Shown here one piece after another: positions 25,851 to 37,200 of a DNA stretch of 64,000 bases; position 1 is the stretch's first letter; each line of letters starts with the position of its first letter. The DNA is taken from NCBI RefSeq assembly GCF_004684055.1, contig NZ_SRIB01000001.1, positions 1-64,000 of the forward strand. The letters run 5' to 3'. The DNA comes from Soehngenia longivitae. GTDB taxonomy: Bacteria; Bacillota; Clostridia; Tissierellales; Tissierellaceae. Below the pieces are notes generated by a model. The model had not been told where the DNA came from. It ran no database searches and saw only the letters and a list, made by a program, of their open reading frames with translations. A program made the translations under genes and the position numbers.

Positions 25851-28064
25851 ATGGAGTTTTTAGCTAAATCAAACCCACAAGAAACAATCCAAGAACACAC
25901 TGATAATTTAATACGAAACTATTATATTTTAAAGTCAACATATCCTAATCTAGAAATAGATTGGGATATGTTGTATGTAGCATGTTTATATCATGATTTG
26001 GGCAAGATAAATCCTAAATTCCAAGAAAAAATAGGTAATAAAGATATTAGATCTAATTTAAAGAACATAGAAGAAGTTCCTCATTCTTTTTTAAGCATCT
26101 CATTTTTAGATCCAAATACTTTAATGAAAAAGGGATTAAGCGAAAGAGAGATTAAAGTACTTGCCACAGCGATAGCTTATCATCATGAAAGAGAATATGA
26201 ATATAATAAGCAAGAATATAAATATCAGTTAGATGAAATACAGCAAATAATTCAGGAATTCCATTATGATAAATTAGAGGATGTAAAAATAAAAAAAATA
26301 TCTAAGAAATATTTTAATTACGACTATATTTATAAAAGAAATGATAAAACAATGTTTTATAAATATGTATTAATAAAAGGCCTTCTAAATCGAATAGATT
26401 ATTCAGCAAGTGCACATTTGGATGTAGAATACAAGAATGATTTTTTAATTAATTCTTTAGAAAGAATGATGGATAGTTGGCGAAATCAAAAAAATGCTGA
26501 TTGGAATAATCTACAAAAATACATGTATAAGCATAGCGATGAAAATGTTATAGTTGTAGCTCAAACTGGTATGGGTAAAACTGAAGCAGGCTTATTGTGG
26601 ATAGGAGATAATAAAGGGTTTTTCACATTGCCATTAAAAGCAGCAATTAACTCTATTTATAAAAGGATCAAGGACAATATAGTTGTAGAAAATATAGAAG
26701 AAAGAGTCGGTTTATTGCATTCTGATACTTATAGCGAGTATATTAAATTAGATGATGACTTAATCGATTTTGAAGAATATTTCAGCAAGACTAAACAATT
26801 ATGTATGCCACTAACCATATGTACTTTAGATCAATTATTTGACTTTGTTTATAGATATAGAGGCTTTGAACTTAAATTAGCAACTTTAGCATATTCTAAA
26901 GTAATTATAGACGAAGTTCAAATGTATTCACCAGAGTTAATAGCATATCTAATTATTGGATTAAAATATATTAAAGAAGTAGGCGGGAAATTTGCAATAA
27001 TGACAGCAACATTGCCAAGTTTTATAGTAGACTTATTGCGGCAAAAGGAAATAGAGTTTACTTTACCCGAAGAGATTTTTATAGACGAAACATATAATAG
27101 ACATAGTATGAAAGTTATTGAAAACAATTTGAATCCCGAATTTATTATTAATATGTACACGAACAACAAAGTACTTGTAATAGTTAATACAGTAAGAAAG
27201 GCTCAAGAATTATATGATGGTTTACAACCATTTGCTGATAAGGTTGATTTAATACACAGTGCTTTTATTAAAAAAGATAGAAACGAAAAAGAGGAAGCAA
27301 TACTTAAAATCGGTGATACAAAATCAGATGACTGTGGAATATGGATAGCAACTCAAGTAGTTGAAGCTTCTCTAGATATTGACTTTGATTTATTAATAAC
27401 AGAATTATCTGATCTGAATGGACTTTTTCAAAGAATGGGAAGATGTTATCGCAAAAGGGAATTAAAAGAAGAAAAATACAATTGTTTTGTATTTGTTGGT
27501 GAACCTGAAATAGCTCCAAGTGGAATCGGATATGTTATAGATAAAGAAATATTTAATTTATCTAAAGCCGAAGTTATTAAATATGATGGAGTAATATCTG
27601 AAAAAGATAAAATCAGAATGATAAATTCGGTTTATAATCTAAACAAAGTGAAGGATACAACATATTTTAAAAAAATCATTGAAACAATGGAGTATGTTAA
27701 TAATATTGAAGATTATGAGAAAAGCAAAGCCGAGGTAAAATACAAATTTAGAAATATTTTAACTTGTACTGTTATTCCACAAGTCATATATGAGGAAAAC
27801 GAGGATTTGATAAAGGAGTCTTTATCCATATTAAATATGAAAATAGATAATAAATTAAGCAAGGCTGAAAAACTAGAACTAAAAAAACAACGAAGTCTAG
27901 CTAGAAATAGAATTTTAGACTTAACAGTAAATATTGACTACGATAAATATTCAAAAAATCAAGGTTCTGATAAAAAAGATATTCAACTCTCAAAACACGA
28001 GAAAATACCTGTATTCCCTTGTAATTACTCAAAGGAGAAGGGAGTTGAAATTAAAAAATATTAA
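25851..28064 (+). CDS. cas3: CRISPR-associated helicase-nuclease Cas3 with N-terminal HD domain
   Basis: Cas3 is recruited by Cascade to unwind and degrade target DNA. The 737-residue protein has an HD nuclease domain first (HTDNL near residue 20, LYHDLGKINPKFQ near 45, IAYHHERE near 105), then an SF2 helicase: Walker A VVAQTGMGKTEAGLL near 238, the DEVQ box in KVIIDEVQMYSPE near 350, TATLP, an ATQVVEASLDIDFD segment and QRMGRCYRKRE (motif VI) near 525. All key residues appear intact, so interference should be functional. ATG 25851 has AAGGAGA upstream; the in-frame extension into cas5 is not used. A destroyed cas4 copy follows. Confidence 0.94.
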   Translation: MEFLAKSNPQETIQEHTDNLIRNYYILKSTYPNLEIDWDMLYVACLYHDLGKINPKFQEKIGNKDIRSNLKNIEEVPHSFLSISFLDPNTLMKKGLSEREIKVLATAIAYHHEREYEYNKQEYKYQLDEIQQIIQEFHYDKLEDVKIKKISKKYFNYDYIYKRNDKTMFYKYVLIKGLLNRIDYSASAHLDVEYKNDFLINSLERMMDSWRNQKNADWNNLQKYMYKHSDENVIVVAQTGMGKTEAGLLWIGDNKGFFTLPLKAAINSIYKRIKDNIVVENIEERVGLLHSDTYSEYIKLDDDLIDFEEYFSKTKQLCMPLTICTLDQLFDFVYRYRGFELKLATLAYSKVIIDEVQMYSPELIAYLIIGLKYIKEVGGKFAIMTATLPSFIVDLLRQKEIEFTLPEEIFIDETYNRHSMKVIENNLNPEFIINMYTNNKVLVIVNTVRKAQELYDGLQPFADKVDLIHSAFIKKDRNEKEEAILKIGDTKSDDCGIWIATQVVEASLDIDFDLLITELSDLNGLFQRMGRCYRKRELKEEKYNCFVFVGEPEIAPSGIGYVIDKEIFNLSKAEVIKYDGVISEKDKIRMINSVYNLNKVKDTTYFKKIIETMEYVNNIEDYEKSKAEVKYKFRNILTCTVIPQVIYEENEDLIKESLSILNMKIDNKLSKAEKLELKKQRSLARNRILDLTVNIDYDKYSKNQGSDKKDIQLSKHEKIPVFPCNYSKEKGVEIKKY

Positions 28065-28101
28065 ATACTCAAAAACAAGATAATTTTTCTTAGGATGTGA
28101 T

Positions 28102-28311
28102 ATTATATCAACAATAACTGGATTAGAAATATACTATTACATTGTATGTAAAATAAAGCTTTGGTACTATACTCATAATTTAAACATGGAGCAAAATAGT
28201 GAATTAGTAGAAATTGGTCATTTAATTAATGATAATTCTTATATTTAGAGATGAAAGATGGCTGAATAAACGGTTCTGGGTATACAGGATGATAATACAA
28301 ATAATATATTT
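28102..28311 (+). pseudogene. deletion scar: start of cas4 fused to the apparent end of cas2
   Basis: From 28102 the frame reads a Cas4 N-terminus: ITGLEIYYYIVCKIKLWYY, then NMEQNSELVEIGHLIND, with the first Fe-S cysteine in place, but it stops at 28246 after about 45 codons. In the next frame from 28244 one reads FRDERWLNKRFW, and after another frameshift GIQDDNTNNIF, which resembles the C-terminus of clostridial type I-B Cas2 (IIF-R-E-WL-K---GI pattern). The simplest reading is a deletion of most of cas4, all of cas1 and most of cas2, followed by decay. The Cas4 call is strong; the Cas2 call is by remembered pattern. Confidence 0.72.
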
Positions 28312-28491
28312 AAAATTTATGTCGATATATGATGATGTAATATTATTTAAGGTATGACAGAAATACAGTTATTTAAAAATCAGACTTTTTATTATAAAGC
28401 TAACATATGTATTAATTTTTATCGGTATTTTATTTAAATCGACTAATTAGCTTTGCATAATAAGCTTGTTTAAGTTATTCCAGCAAAACGC
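28312..28491 (+). promoter_or_regulatory. leader region of CRISPR array 1
   Basis: About 180 bases of very AT-rich, non-coding DNA lie between the adaptation scar and the first repeat. Position (after cas genes, at the end opposite the degenerate repeats of array 1) and the repeat's 3' end (GAATGTAAAT) both indicate that this is the leader and that the array is read on the plus strand. I cannot single out a promoter with confidence. Confidence 0.6.
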
Positions 28492-28688
28492 ATTCAAATA
28501 GAACTAAACTAGAATGTAAATTTATTTTACGCATTAGAATTCGGTTTGAATGGTAGATTCAAATAGAACTAAACTAGAATGTAAATAAGGATATGGCCAC
28601 GAGAGAGGAAATAATTACTATTATTCAAATAGAACTAAACTAGAATGTAAATGAAGGCAAAACTAAATATGATGTTTCAGCTATTGAA

Positions 28689-29216
28689 ATTCAAATAGAA
28701 CTAAACTAGAATGTAAATCTTGGTAATAGCAGACCAGAGCGAGTTTGAAAGCTAATTCAAATAGAACTAAACTAGAATGTAAATCTGTGATGTGCAAAGA
28801 ATGCACCTGCGAATAGAGCAATTCAAATAGAACTAAACTAGAATGTAAATTCATAATTTAATGGTGAACCATCAATTCTTCCATACATTCAAATAGAACT
28901 AAACTAGAATGTAAATGAGAATACTACAGAGATTACTACAAAGAATACTACAATTCAAATAGAACTAAACTAGAATGTAAATCTTGGTAATAGCAGACCA
29001 GAGCGAGTTTGAAAGCTAATTCAAATAGAACTAAACTAGAATGTAAATCTGTGATGTGCAAAGAATGCACCTGCGAATAGAGCAATTCAAATAGAACTAA
29101 ACTAGAATGTAAATTCATAATTTAATGGTGAACCATCAATTCTTCCATACATTCAAATAGAACTAAACTAGAATGTAAATGAGAATACTACAGAGATTAC
29201 TACAAAGAATACTACA
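28689..29216 (+). repeat. tandem duplication of a four-spacer block in array 1
   Basis: The 264-base unit 28689-28952 (spacers 4-7) is repeated exactly at 28953-29216 (spacers 8-11). The first spacer of each block begins CTTGGTAATAGCAGACC. Confidence 0.97.
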
Positions 29217-30142
29217 ATTCAAATAGAACTAAACTAGAATGTAAATATATATCAAGAGGTATTGGTACTCTTTGATAGTGATATTCAAATAGAACTAAAC
29301 TAGAATGTAAATACCATTATATGTGTGATTTTGATAGAAATAATCGCCAATTCAAATAGAACTAAACTAGAATGTAAATATAGGTATTACTGCGATGATA
29401 GGAGAAGATAGAAAAATTCAAATAGAACTAAACTAGAATGTAAATGTTGATGATTGGTATGGATTATCACCTATTGAGTCAATTCAAATAGAACTAAACT
29501 AGAATGTAAATAAACAAATAATGGAATTATATTCAGCTGGAGTGGAATTCAAATAGAACTAAACTAGAATGTAAATCTGTTAAGCTTCTTCTTCTGACTC
29601 TGTTGCTCCTTATTCAAATAGAACTAAACTAGAATGTAAATTTTATCTTTATTAATACAACAGGTAAACCACTAAACATTCAAATAGAACTAAACTAGAA
29701 TGTAAATATTAATTAGTCTAATAAGATAATAAAATAAATAAATATTCAAATAGAACTAAACTAGAATGTAAATTACTGTATAAACTGAATAAAAAAACGC
29801 CTTAACAAGTACATTCAAATAGAACTAAACTAGAATGTAAATCAGGGATAGAAGGGATAAAATTCATAATAGCAGACCATTCAAATAGAACTAAACTAGA
29901 ATGTAAATCCATATTGGAGAAAAGAAAAAGAATTATGCGTTATTATTCAAATAGAACTAAACTAGAATGTAAATAAAAACTTGTCATCTCTGTATATTTG
30001 ATTTACAGAAATTCAAATAGAACTAAACTAGAATGTAAATTTAGCAAGAACTTTTTTTTTGAGTCCTCATCTGCAAATTCAAATAGAACTAAACTAGAAT
30101 GTAAATCCAAAGGAGGAAAGAAAGTTTATGGAAAATAAAATC

Positions 30143-30410
30143 ATTCAAATAGAACTAAACTAGAATGTAAATATATCAATGGCAGTCTTTATGGAATTTG
30201 AGTCAACAAATTCAAATAGAACTAAACTAGAATGTAAATATATCAATGGCAGTCTTTATGGAATTTGAGTCAACAAATTCAAATAGAACTAAACTAGAAT
30301 GTAAATATATCAATGGCAGTCTTTATGGAATTTGAGTCAACAAATTCAAATAGAACTAAACTAGAATGTAAATATATCAATGGCAGTCTTTATGGAATTT
30401 GAGTCAACAA
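30143..30410 (+). repeat. four identical consecutive repeat-spacer units in array 1
   Basis: Four 67-base units starting at 30143, 30210, 30277 and 30344 carry the same 37-base spacer beginning ATATCAATGGCAGTC. Confidence 0.97.
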
Positions 30411-31171
30411 ATTCAAATAGAACTAAACTAGAATGTAAATATTTAGACGAAATAGAGACTGGCACAGTATTGAGCATTCAAATAGAACTAAACTAGAATG
30501 TAAATTAGAAACAGATTCACTTGTTTCAATCAAAGGACAAAATTCAAATAGAACTAAACTAGAATGTAAATACGCTACAACACCTCGTTCCCCGCGCTGT
30601 ATAGCGCTATTCAAATAGAACTAAACTAGAATGTAAATGCGTTTGTCAAATATGCCTCATATGCATTTATTAAAATTCAAATAGAACTAAACTAGAATGT
30701 AAATACATGATGAAACTAGATTTGGTTATACTGTTTCGCTCATTTAAAATAGAACTAAACTAGAATGTAAATATCAATCTCTTTAATAGTGTCATCTAAA
30801 TCTCTCATATTCAAATAGAACTAAACTAGAATGTAAATCAAGGAACTGGCCTTGGAATTGCCCCAATTGGACATAATTCAAATAGAACTAAACTAGAATG
30901 TAAATTAGAAGGGACTGTTGACGATGTTGCTAATGACTTATCATTCAAATAGAACTAAACTAGAATGTAAATGTGGAAGATGTAGATAGACATATTAATC
31001 ACTTGACAATTCAAATAGAACTAAACTAGAATGTAAATTATGAACAAGAAGAATGTGTATTAGAAAGTTTTAACGATTTAAATAGAACTAAACTAGAATG
31101 TAAATGTTCAATTCAATTGGGGATATTCTTTGAATGAAGTAATTCAAATAGAACTATACTAGAATCTAAAA

Positions 31172-31205
31172 ACATCATCTTTTAATAAATATTAGTATAT
31201 ATTTT
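31172..31205 (+). other. 34-base junction between the two CRISPR arrays
   Basis: Between the decayed last repeat of array 1 and the first repeat of array 2 there are only 34 AT-rich bases (ending TATATATTTT). This is too short for a normal leader with promoter and integration signals, so array 2 is either read through from array 1 or has lost its leader. Confidence 0.8.
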
Positions 31206-34200
31206 GTATTTAGCCTACCTATAAGGAATTGAAACTAGCACTGACAATTTTTTCTTGCGTTACTTCATCTAGTATTTAGCCTACCTATAAGGAATTGAAA
31301 CATGTGATTTCTGATATATTTATACCTTGACTCAAGAAGTATTTAGCCTACCTATAAGGAATTGAAACTAATACAGGCCATGGATATATGACATCTGGAG
31401 AATATGTATTTAGCCTACCTATAAGGAATTGAAACCAACTCCTCCTTTTCACCAAAAGTTAATTCGGTAAAGTATTTAGCCTACCTATAAGGAATTGAAA
31501 CAATAATAACTCTCCTTTCTGCCTTTGATAAAATTCCAGTATTTAGCCTACCTATAAGGAATTGAAACTACAGCCGATGCGTGTAAGTCATCCAGCCAAG
31601 TTCGGTATTTAGCCTACCTATAAGGAATTGAAACGTATCAGGATATGAAGGCATCATAGGCTATATTGTTTGTATTTAGCCTACCTATAAGGAATTGAAA
31701 CAGATATATGCGAATTTAATTAAATTAGGGTTAAAACGTATTTAGCCTACCTATAAGGAATTGAAACGATAAGTGAGATACTTAAAATATAGAAGTGTAC
31801 ATAGTATTTAGCCTACCTATAAGGAATTGAAACAATCAAAAACAACACAGTCAATGCGTGTGAGTCATCCGTATTTAGCCTACCTATAAGGAATTGAAAC
31901 ATAATAGATACCAAGCGATTATATTAATTAATACTAGGTATTTAGCCTACCTATAAGGAATTGAAACCTTTCAAAAACAAGCTCATCTAGTACACTATAG
32001 TTAGTATTTAGCCTACCTATAAGGAATTGAAACCCCTGCATGTCTTTCCTTGTGCGTCTTTATAAGTTGGGTATTTAGCCTACCTATAAGGAATTGAAAC
32101 TGACGCTAGTAGAAAACTATGTCCTAAAAGTATGTCAGTATTTAGCCTACCTATAAGGAATTGAAACTCATGTTTAAAAATTTTATGTCTATAGGTGTTA
32201 ATTGTATTTAGCCTACCTATAAGGAATTGAAACAACAAGCGATGATGCACCTATACCCCTACATATATAGTATTTAGCCTACCTATAAGGAATTGAAACA
32301 TTTAAAGATTAGTGCTACTAAAATACCAAAAAGCACGTATTTAGCCTACCTATAAGGAATTGAAACTCTGCATTGAAATCTGCAACTTGTGCATCATTTA
32401 AGGGTATTTAGCCTACCTATAAGGAATTGAAACGAAATTGGTTTGGAATGGGTAATCAACCAGATAAATTGTATTTAGCCTACCTATAAGGAATTGAAAC
32501 AAGTGATATATATATAAATAATATTTTAAGCAGGGCGGTATTTAGCCTACCTATAAGGAATTGAAACTAGTATCATCAGAGTGGGTAAAGGAAAACGATT
32601 ATAGTATTTAGCCTACCTATAAGGAATTGAAACCATATTCTATTGCTTTTAACCTTACCTCTTTTTTAAGTATTTAGCCTACCTATAAGGAATTGAAACT
32701 AGATAAGTATATAAAAGTATTAAACCTAGAAGTAGAGTATTTAGCCTACCTATAAGGAATTGAAACCACACACGGGGGAGATCTTTACAAAGAGGTATGC
32801 AGGGTATTTAGCCTACCTATAAGGAATTGAAACCTCTGCCGATGGCAGCAATAGTGTTAGTTTTTAACACAGTATTTAGCCTACCTATAAGGAATTGAAA
32901 CTAAACAGTAGGATATGATAATCTTAGTATTTCTGCAGTATTTAGCCTACCTATAAGGAATTGAAACACAAATCTTTAACTAATTTTTCTTTTATCATTT
33001 TTTAGTATTTAGCCTACCTATAAGGAATTGAAACCATATTCTATTGCTTTTAACCTTACCTCTTTTTTAAGTATTTAGCCTACCTATAAGGAATTGAAAC
33101 TAGATAAGTATATAAAAGTATTAAACCTAGAAGTAGAGTATTTAGCCTACCTATAAGGAATTGAAACCACACACGGGGGAGATCTTTACAAAGAGGTATG
33201 CAGGGTATTTAGCCTACCTATAAGGAATTGAAACCTCTGCCGATGGCAGCAATAGTGTTAGTTTTTAACACAGTATTTAGCCTACCTATAAGGAATTGAA
33301 ACTAAACAGTAGGATATGATAATCTTAGTATTTCTGCAGTATTTAGCCTACCTATAAGGAATTGAAACACAAATCTTTAACTAATTTTTCTTTTATCATT
33401 TTTTAGTATTTAGCCTACCTATAAGGAATTGAAACTCGCTTCTGATCCATTCCCTACTTGTTGATTATTTCGTATTTAGCCTACCTATAAGGAATTGAAA
33501 CGGAATATGGAGTCAATAGAAATAGAAGAAGATCCAAGTATTTAGCCTACCTATAAGGAATTGAAACAACGTTCTATAGCCAACAAAATCAACTCCACGT
33601 ATGGTATTTAGCCTACCTATAAGGAATTGAAACTCTAATTTGTATATTCACACTCTCCTAATAAATCTAGTATTTAGCCTACCTATAAGGAATTGAAACT
33701 CCACTCAGGTTGATTTGCTAGGTCTTGCATATTATTGTATTTAGCCTACCTATAAGGAATTGAAACTAATTCAATAGCAATAACTACTGAAGGATCTATA
33801 TAGTATTTAGCCTACCTATAAGGAATTGAAACTGAGGCCAGATAGTCCTGAAAATAGATTAGCTCCGAGTATTTAGCCTACCTATAAGGAATTGAAACAT
33901 TTGACGGTACCAAGTTTTCAAGGCTCCAAAGCGTGTATTTAGCCTACCTATAAGGAATTGAAACAACTCTGAATCTTCATATCCAATAATAATCCAATAA
34001 TGTATTTAGCCTACCTATAAGGAATTGAAACTTGCAAAAAGAGTTTAAAGGTGAAGAAATTGAATTTGGTATTTAGCCTACCTATAAGGAATTGAAACGG
34101 GACACTGGCAGGTATGGCTTATATGGTAGACAATTGTATTTAGCCTACCTATAAGGAATTGAAACTATTCCATATTTCTACCAGTCAATGATGGATGTTC

Positions 34201-37200
34201 AGTATTTAGCCTACCTATAAGGAATTGAAACATGAAGTTTTCGGCTATATACGTACCTACTATATAGGTATTTAGCCTACCTATAAGGAATTGAAACGAA
34301 AAAAGTTTTGTAAAGCCATTTTTACACCTCCTTGTATTTAGCCTACCTATAAGGAATTGAAACAGATATTAGACTATAATAGGTATTTGGTGAATAAAGG
34401 TATTTAGCCTACCTATAAGGAATTGAAACTCCCAATTTCTTGGGTCATCTGGACTCCCATCTTGAGTATTTAGCCTACCTATAAGGAATTGAAACTATAA
34501 TATAGTAGATTAGCCATTTTTTCAGCATTTTGTATTTAGCCTACCTATAAGGAATTGAAACTTGTATTAGATTCATTAAACACTCCACCAAAATCTTCAG
34601 TATTTAGCCTACCTATAAGGAATTGAAACCTATAGTATTAACGCAAGATGGATGTACATATATTTTGTATTTAGCCTACCTATAAGGAATTGAAACTCAC
34701 TATATCTAATTAACCACATCTAAGTATTTGTTAGTGTATTTAGCCTACCTATAAGGAATTGAAACATTCAAAATTTTTAAATCCTTTTATAAATTTGTCT
34801 CTGTATTTAGCCTACCTATAAGGAATTGAAACTCAATAACAATCTACATCTCCTCAACCAAAACTTAGGTATTTAGCCTACCTATAAGGAATTGAAACTG
34901 ATTATCAATATATCTCAACCTCATTAGCTTCTTTTCGTATTTAGCCTACCTATAAGGAATTGAAACTAAAAGATGATGGATGGGACTATATAGGTGATAT
35001 ATGTATTTAGCCTACCTATAAGGAATTGAAACTCCTGAAGAATATGAAAGGATAGAAAAATTATTCCCGGTATTTAGCCTACCTATAAGGAATTGAAACG
35101 AGATTATATCTTTGATTGGGACGCCCTTAAAAAAAGTATTTAGCCTACCTATAAGGAATTGAAACAAGTCTTTTTCATTCTCTATTCTGATAATATAGAA
35201 TGTATTTAGCCTACCTATAAGGAATTGAAACCGCACTGATTTAGAGTCAACTAGGATGATGATAAGGGGTATTTAGCCTACCTATAAGGAATTGAAACTA
35301 ATATAGAAGTATATATATTTTTAAAAAAAATAAAGGTATTTAGCCTACCTATAAGGAATTGAAACTCTTTTGACGTAAATTGTTGTAGTCCCTTATCATC
35401 AGTATTTAGCCTACCTATAAGGAATTGAAACATTGACCATACAGTGCCAGGAGACATCACCGTGACGGGTATTTAGCCTACCTATAAGGAATTGAAACGT
35501 ATGATTGTACAGGGGTATATGCTGTTGTATCAGAGTATTTAGCCTACCTATAAGGAATTGAAACATAATTTAAGCCCTGCATCATTGCTGATGCAACGAT
35601 GTATTTAGCCTACCTATAAGGAATTGAAACAAGGAGGATTTAAAATGAAAAATGTTAAAAGTTTAAGTATTTAGCCTACCTATAAGGAATTGAAACAAGA
35701 AGCCGAGGTTAGGGTATATAAGTTGAGTGAGGGTATTTAGCCTACCTATAAGGAATTGAAACAAACATACTCCCATCCAAGTTCGTCAAGAACTTGGAGT
35801 ATTTAGCCTACCTATAAGGAATTGAAACTGGATCATAATCTATTCTATTTAATGACTACTACATGTATTTAGCCTACCTATAAGGAATTGAAACTTGTCA
35901 TGTGTTGTAATGTATGACGTTGCCTTTCCAGTATTTAGCCTACCTATAAGGAATTGAAACTATTGAAAATGGTTATTCAGTAATTGAAATATATTAGTAT
36001 TTAGCCTACCTATAAGGAATTGAAACCTAAAATAATATCGCCTCTTTTTACTTTCATAAGGTATTTAGCCTACCTATAAGGAATTGAAACTGCTGTAACG
36101 TGTATGAAAAATGAGGTGTGTGGATAGTATTTAGCCTACCTATAAGGAATTGAAACAATTTTTATCACCTTGCTGGTAAATTCTAAAATAATGTATTTAG
36201 CCTACCTATAAGGAATTGAAACTCCATTCCATACGCTTTTTAGAATTTGTACCCCAGTGTATTTAGCCTACCTATAAGGAATTGAAACCTGTTATTTGTG
36301 AATTGTCTACATATATAAAATTATTGTATTTAGCCTACCTATAAGGAATTGAAACAATCCAGAATATGATGCAGAAGATGAACAAGAGAGAGTATTTAGC
36401 CTACCTATAAGGAATTGAAACGTAGCAGACGCAGGGCCAGTTATTGCGGCAGGTATAGTATTTAGCCTACCTATAAGGAATTGAAACTTTTAGAAGCATG
36501 GTTATTCGCTATTTCAATATGGTAGTATTTAGCCTACCTATAAGGAATTGAAACTAGACATTTTTACGTCATCAGCAAGTGCAGGTCTTTGTATTTAGCC
36601 TACCTATAAGGAATTGAAACAGAAACTCCTCAAGTTGGTCAACATTAAAGAAGTTGAGTATTTAGCCTACCTATAAGGAATTGAAACTCAAAATCATAAC
36701 TATAATGGTTGGTTGGTTGCTCTAGTATTTAGCCTACCTATAAGGAATTGAAACTAGGGTTGTGCCATTGGAGCTTGAGAGAATTACCTAGTATTTAGCC
36801 TACCTATAAGGAATTGAAACAAATATGCTCCAAAATTGAAATATGATTATTTATTCGTATTTAGCCTACCTATAAGGAATTGAAACCTTTATCTGATGTA
36901 CATTCCACCCATTTATCATAGGTATTTAGCCTACCTATAAGGAATTGAAACACGATTTTATATGTGAGTCATATAATAAGTCGCCTAGTATTTAGCCTAC
37001 CTATAAGGAATTGAAACTGCTCAAATAAAAGATATTATATTTGAGCTAGGTGTATTTAGCCTACCTATAAGGAATTGAAACACTTCATTCAATTCCTTTT
37101 TTGTTCTCGAAATAATGGTATTTAGCCTACCTATAAGGAATTGAAACGTATCTATTATTAATAGCATTACACTAGTGCCTTTTGTATTTAGCCTACCTAT

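Larger units (their letters stand above)
28492..31171 (+). CRISPR. CRISPR array 1: 41 repeats of 30 bases, 40 spacers
   Basis: The repeat begins ATTCAAATAGAAC and ends CTAGAATGTAAAT (30 bases). I counted 41 copies from 28492 to 31142, with spacers of 35-39 bases. Copies at 30743 (two changes), 31076 (one change) and the last at 31142 (several changes, ending CTAAAA) are degenerate, so the trailer end is on the right and the leader on the left. Spacers 4-7 are repeated as spacers 8-11, and spacers 26-29 are four copies of one sequence. The 3' end ATGTAAAT would be the crRNA 5' handle, as in other clostridial type I-B repeats. Confidence 0.99.

Noticed and set aside
30423-30614. Open frame on the minus strand within array 1
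   Set aside because: It is made of array repeats and spacers, has no ribosome site, and repeats the same peptide with the array period.
35012-35460. Open frames on the minus strand within array 2 reading repeated FQFLIGRLNT
   Set aside because: They are translations of the CRISPR repeat in one phase; the regular 66-base period and the spacers explain them.
36952-36987. A third spacer related to the pair sharing ATGCGTGT-AGTCATCC
   Set aside because: It shares only about ten bases (TGTGAGTCAT) with spacer 10, within what chance could give among 92 spacers.
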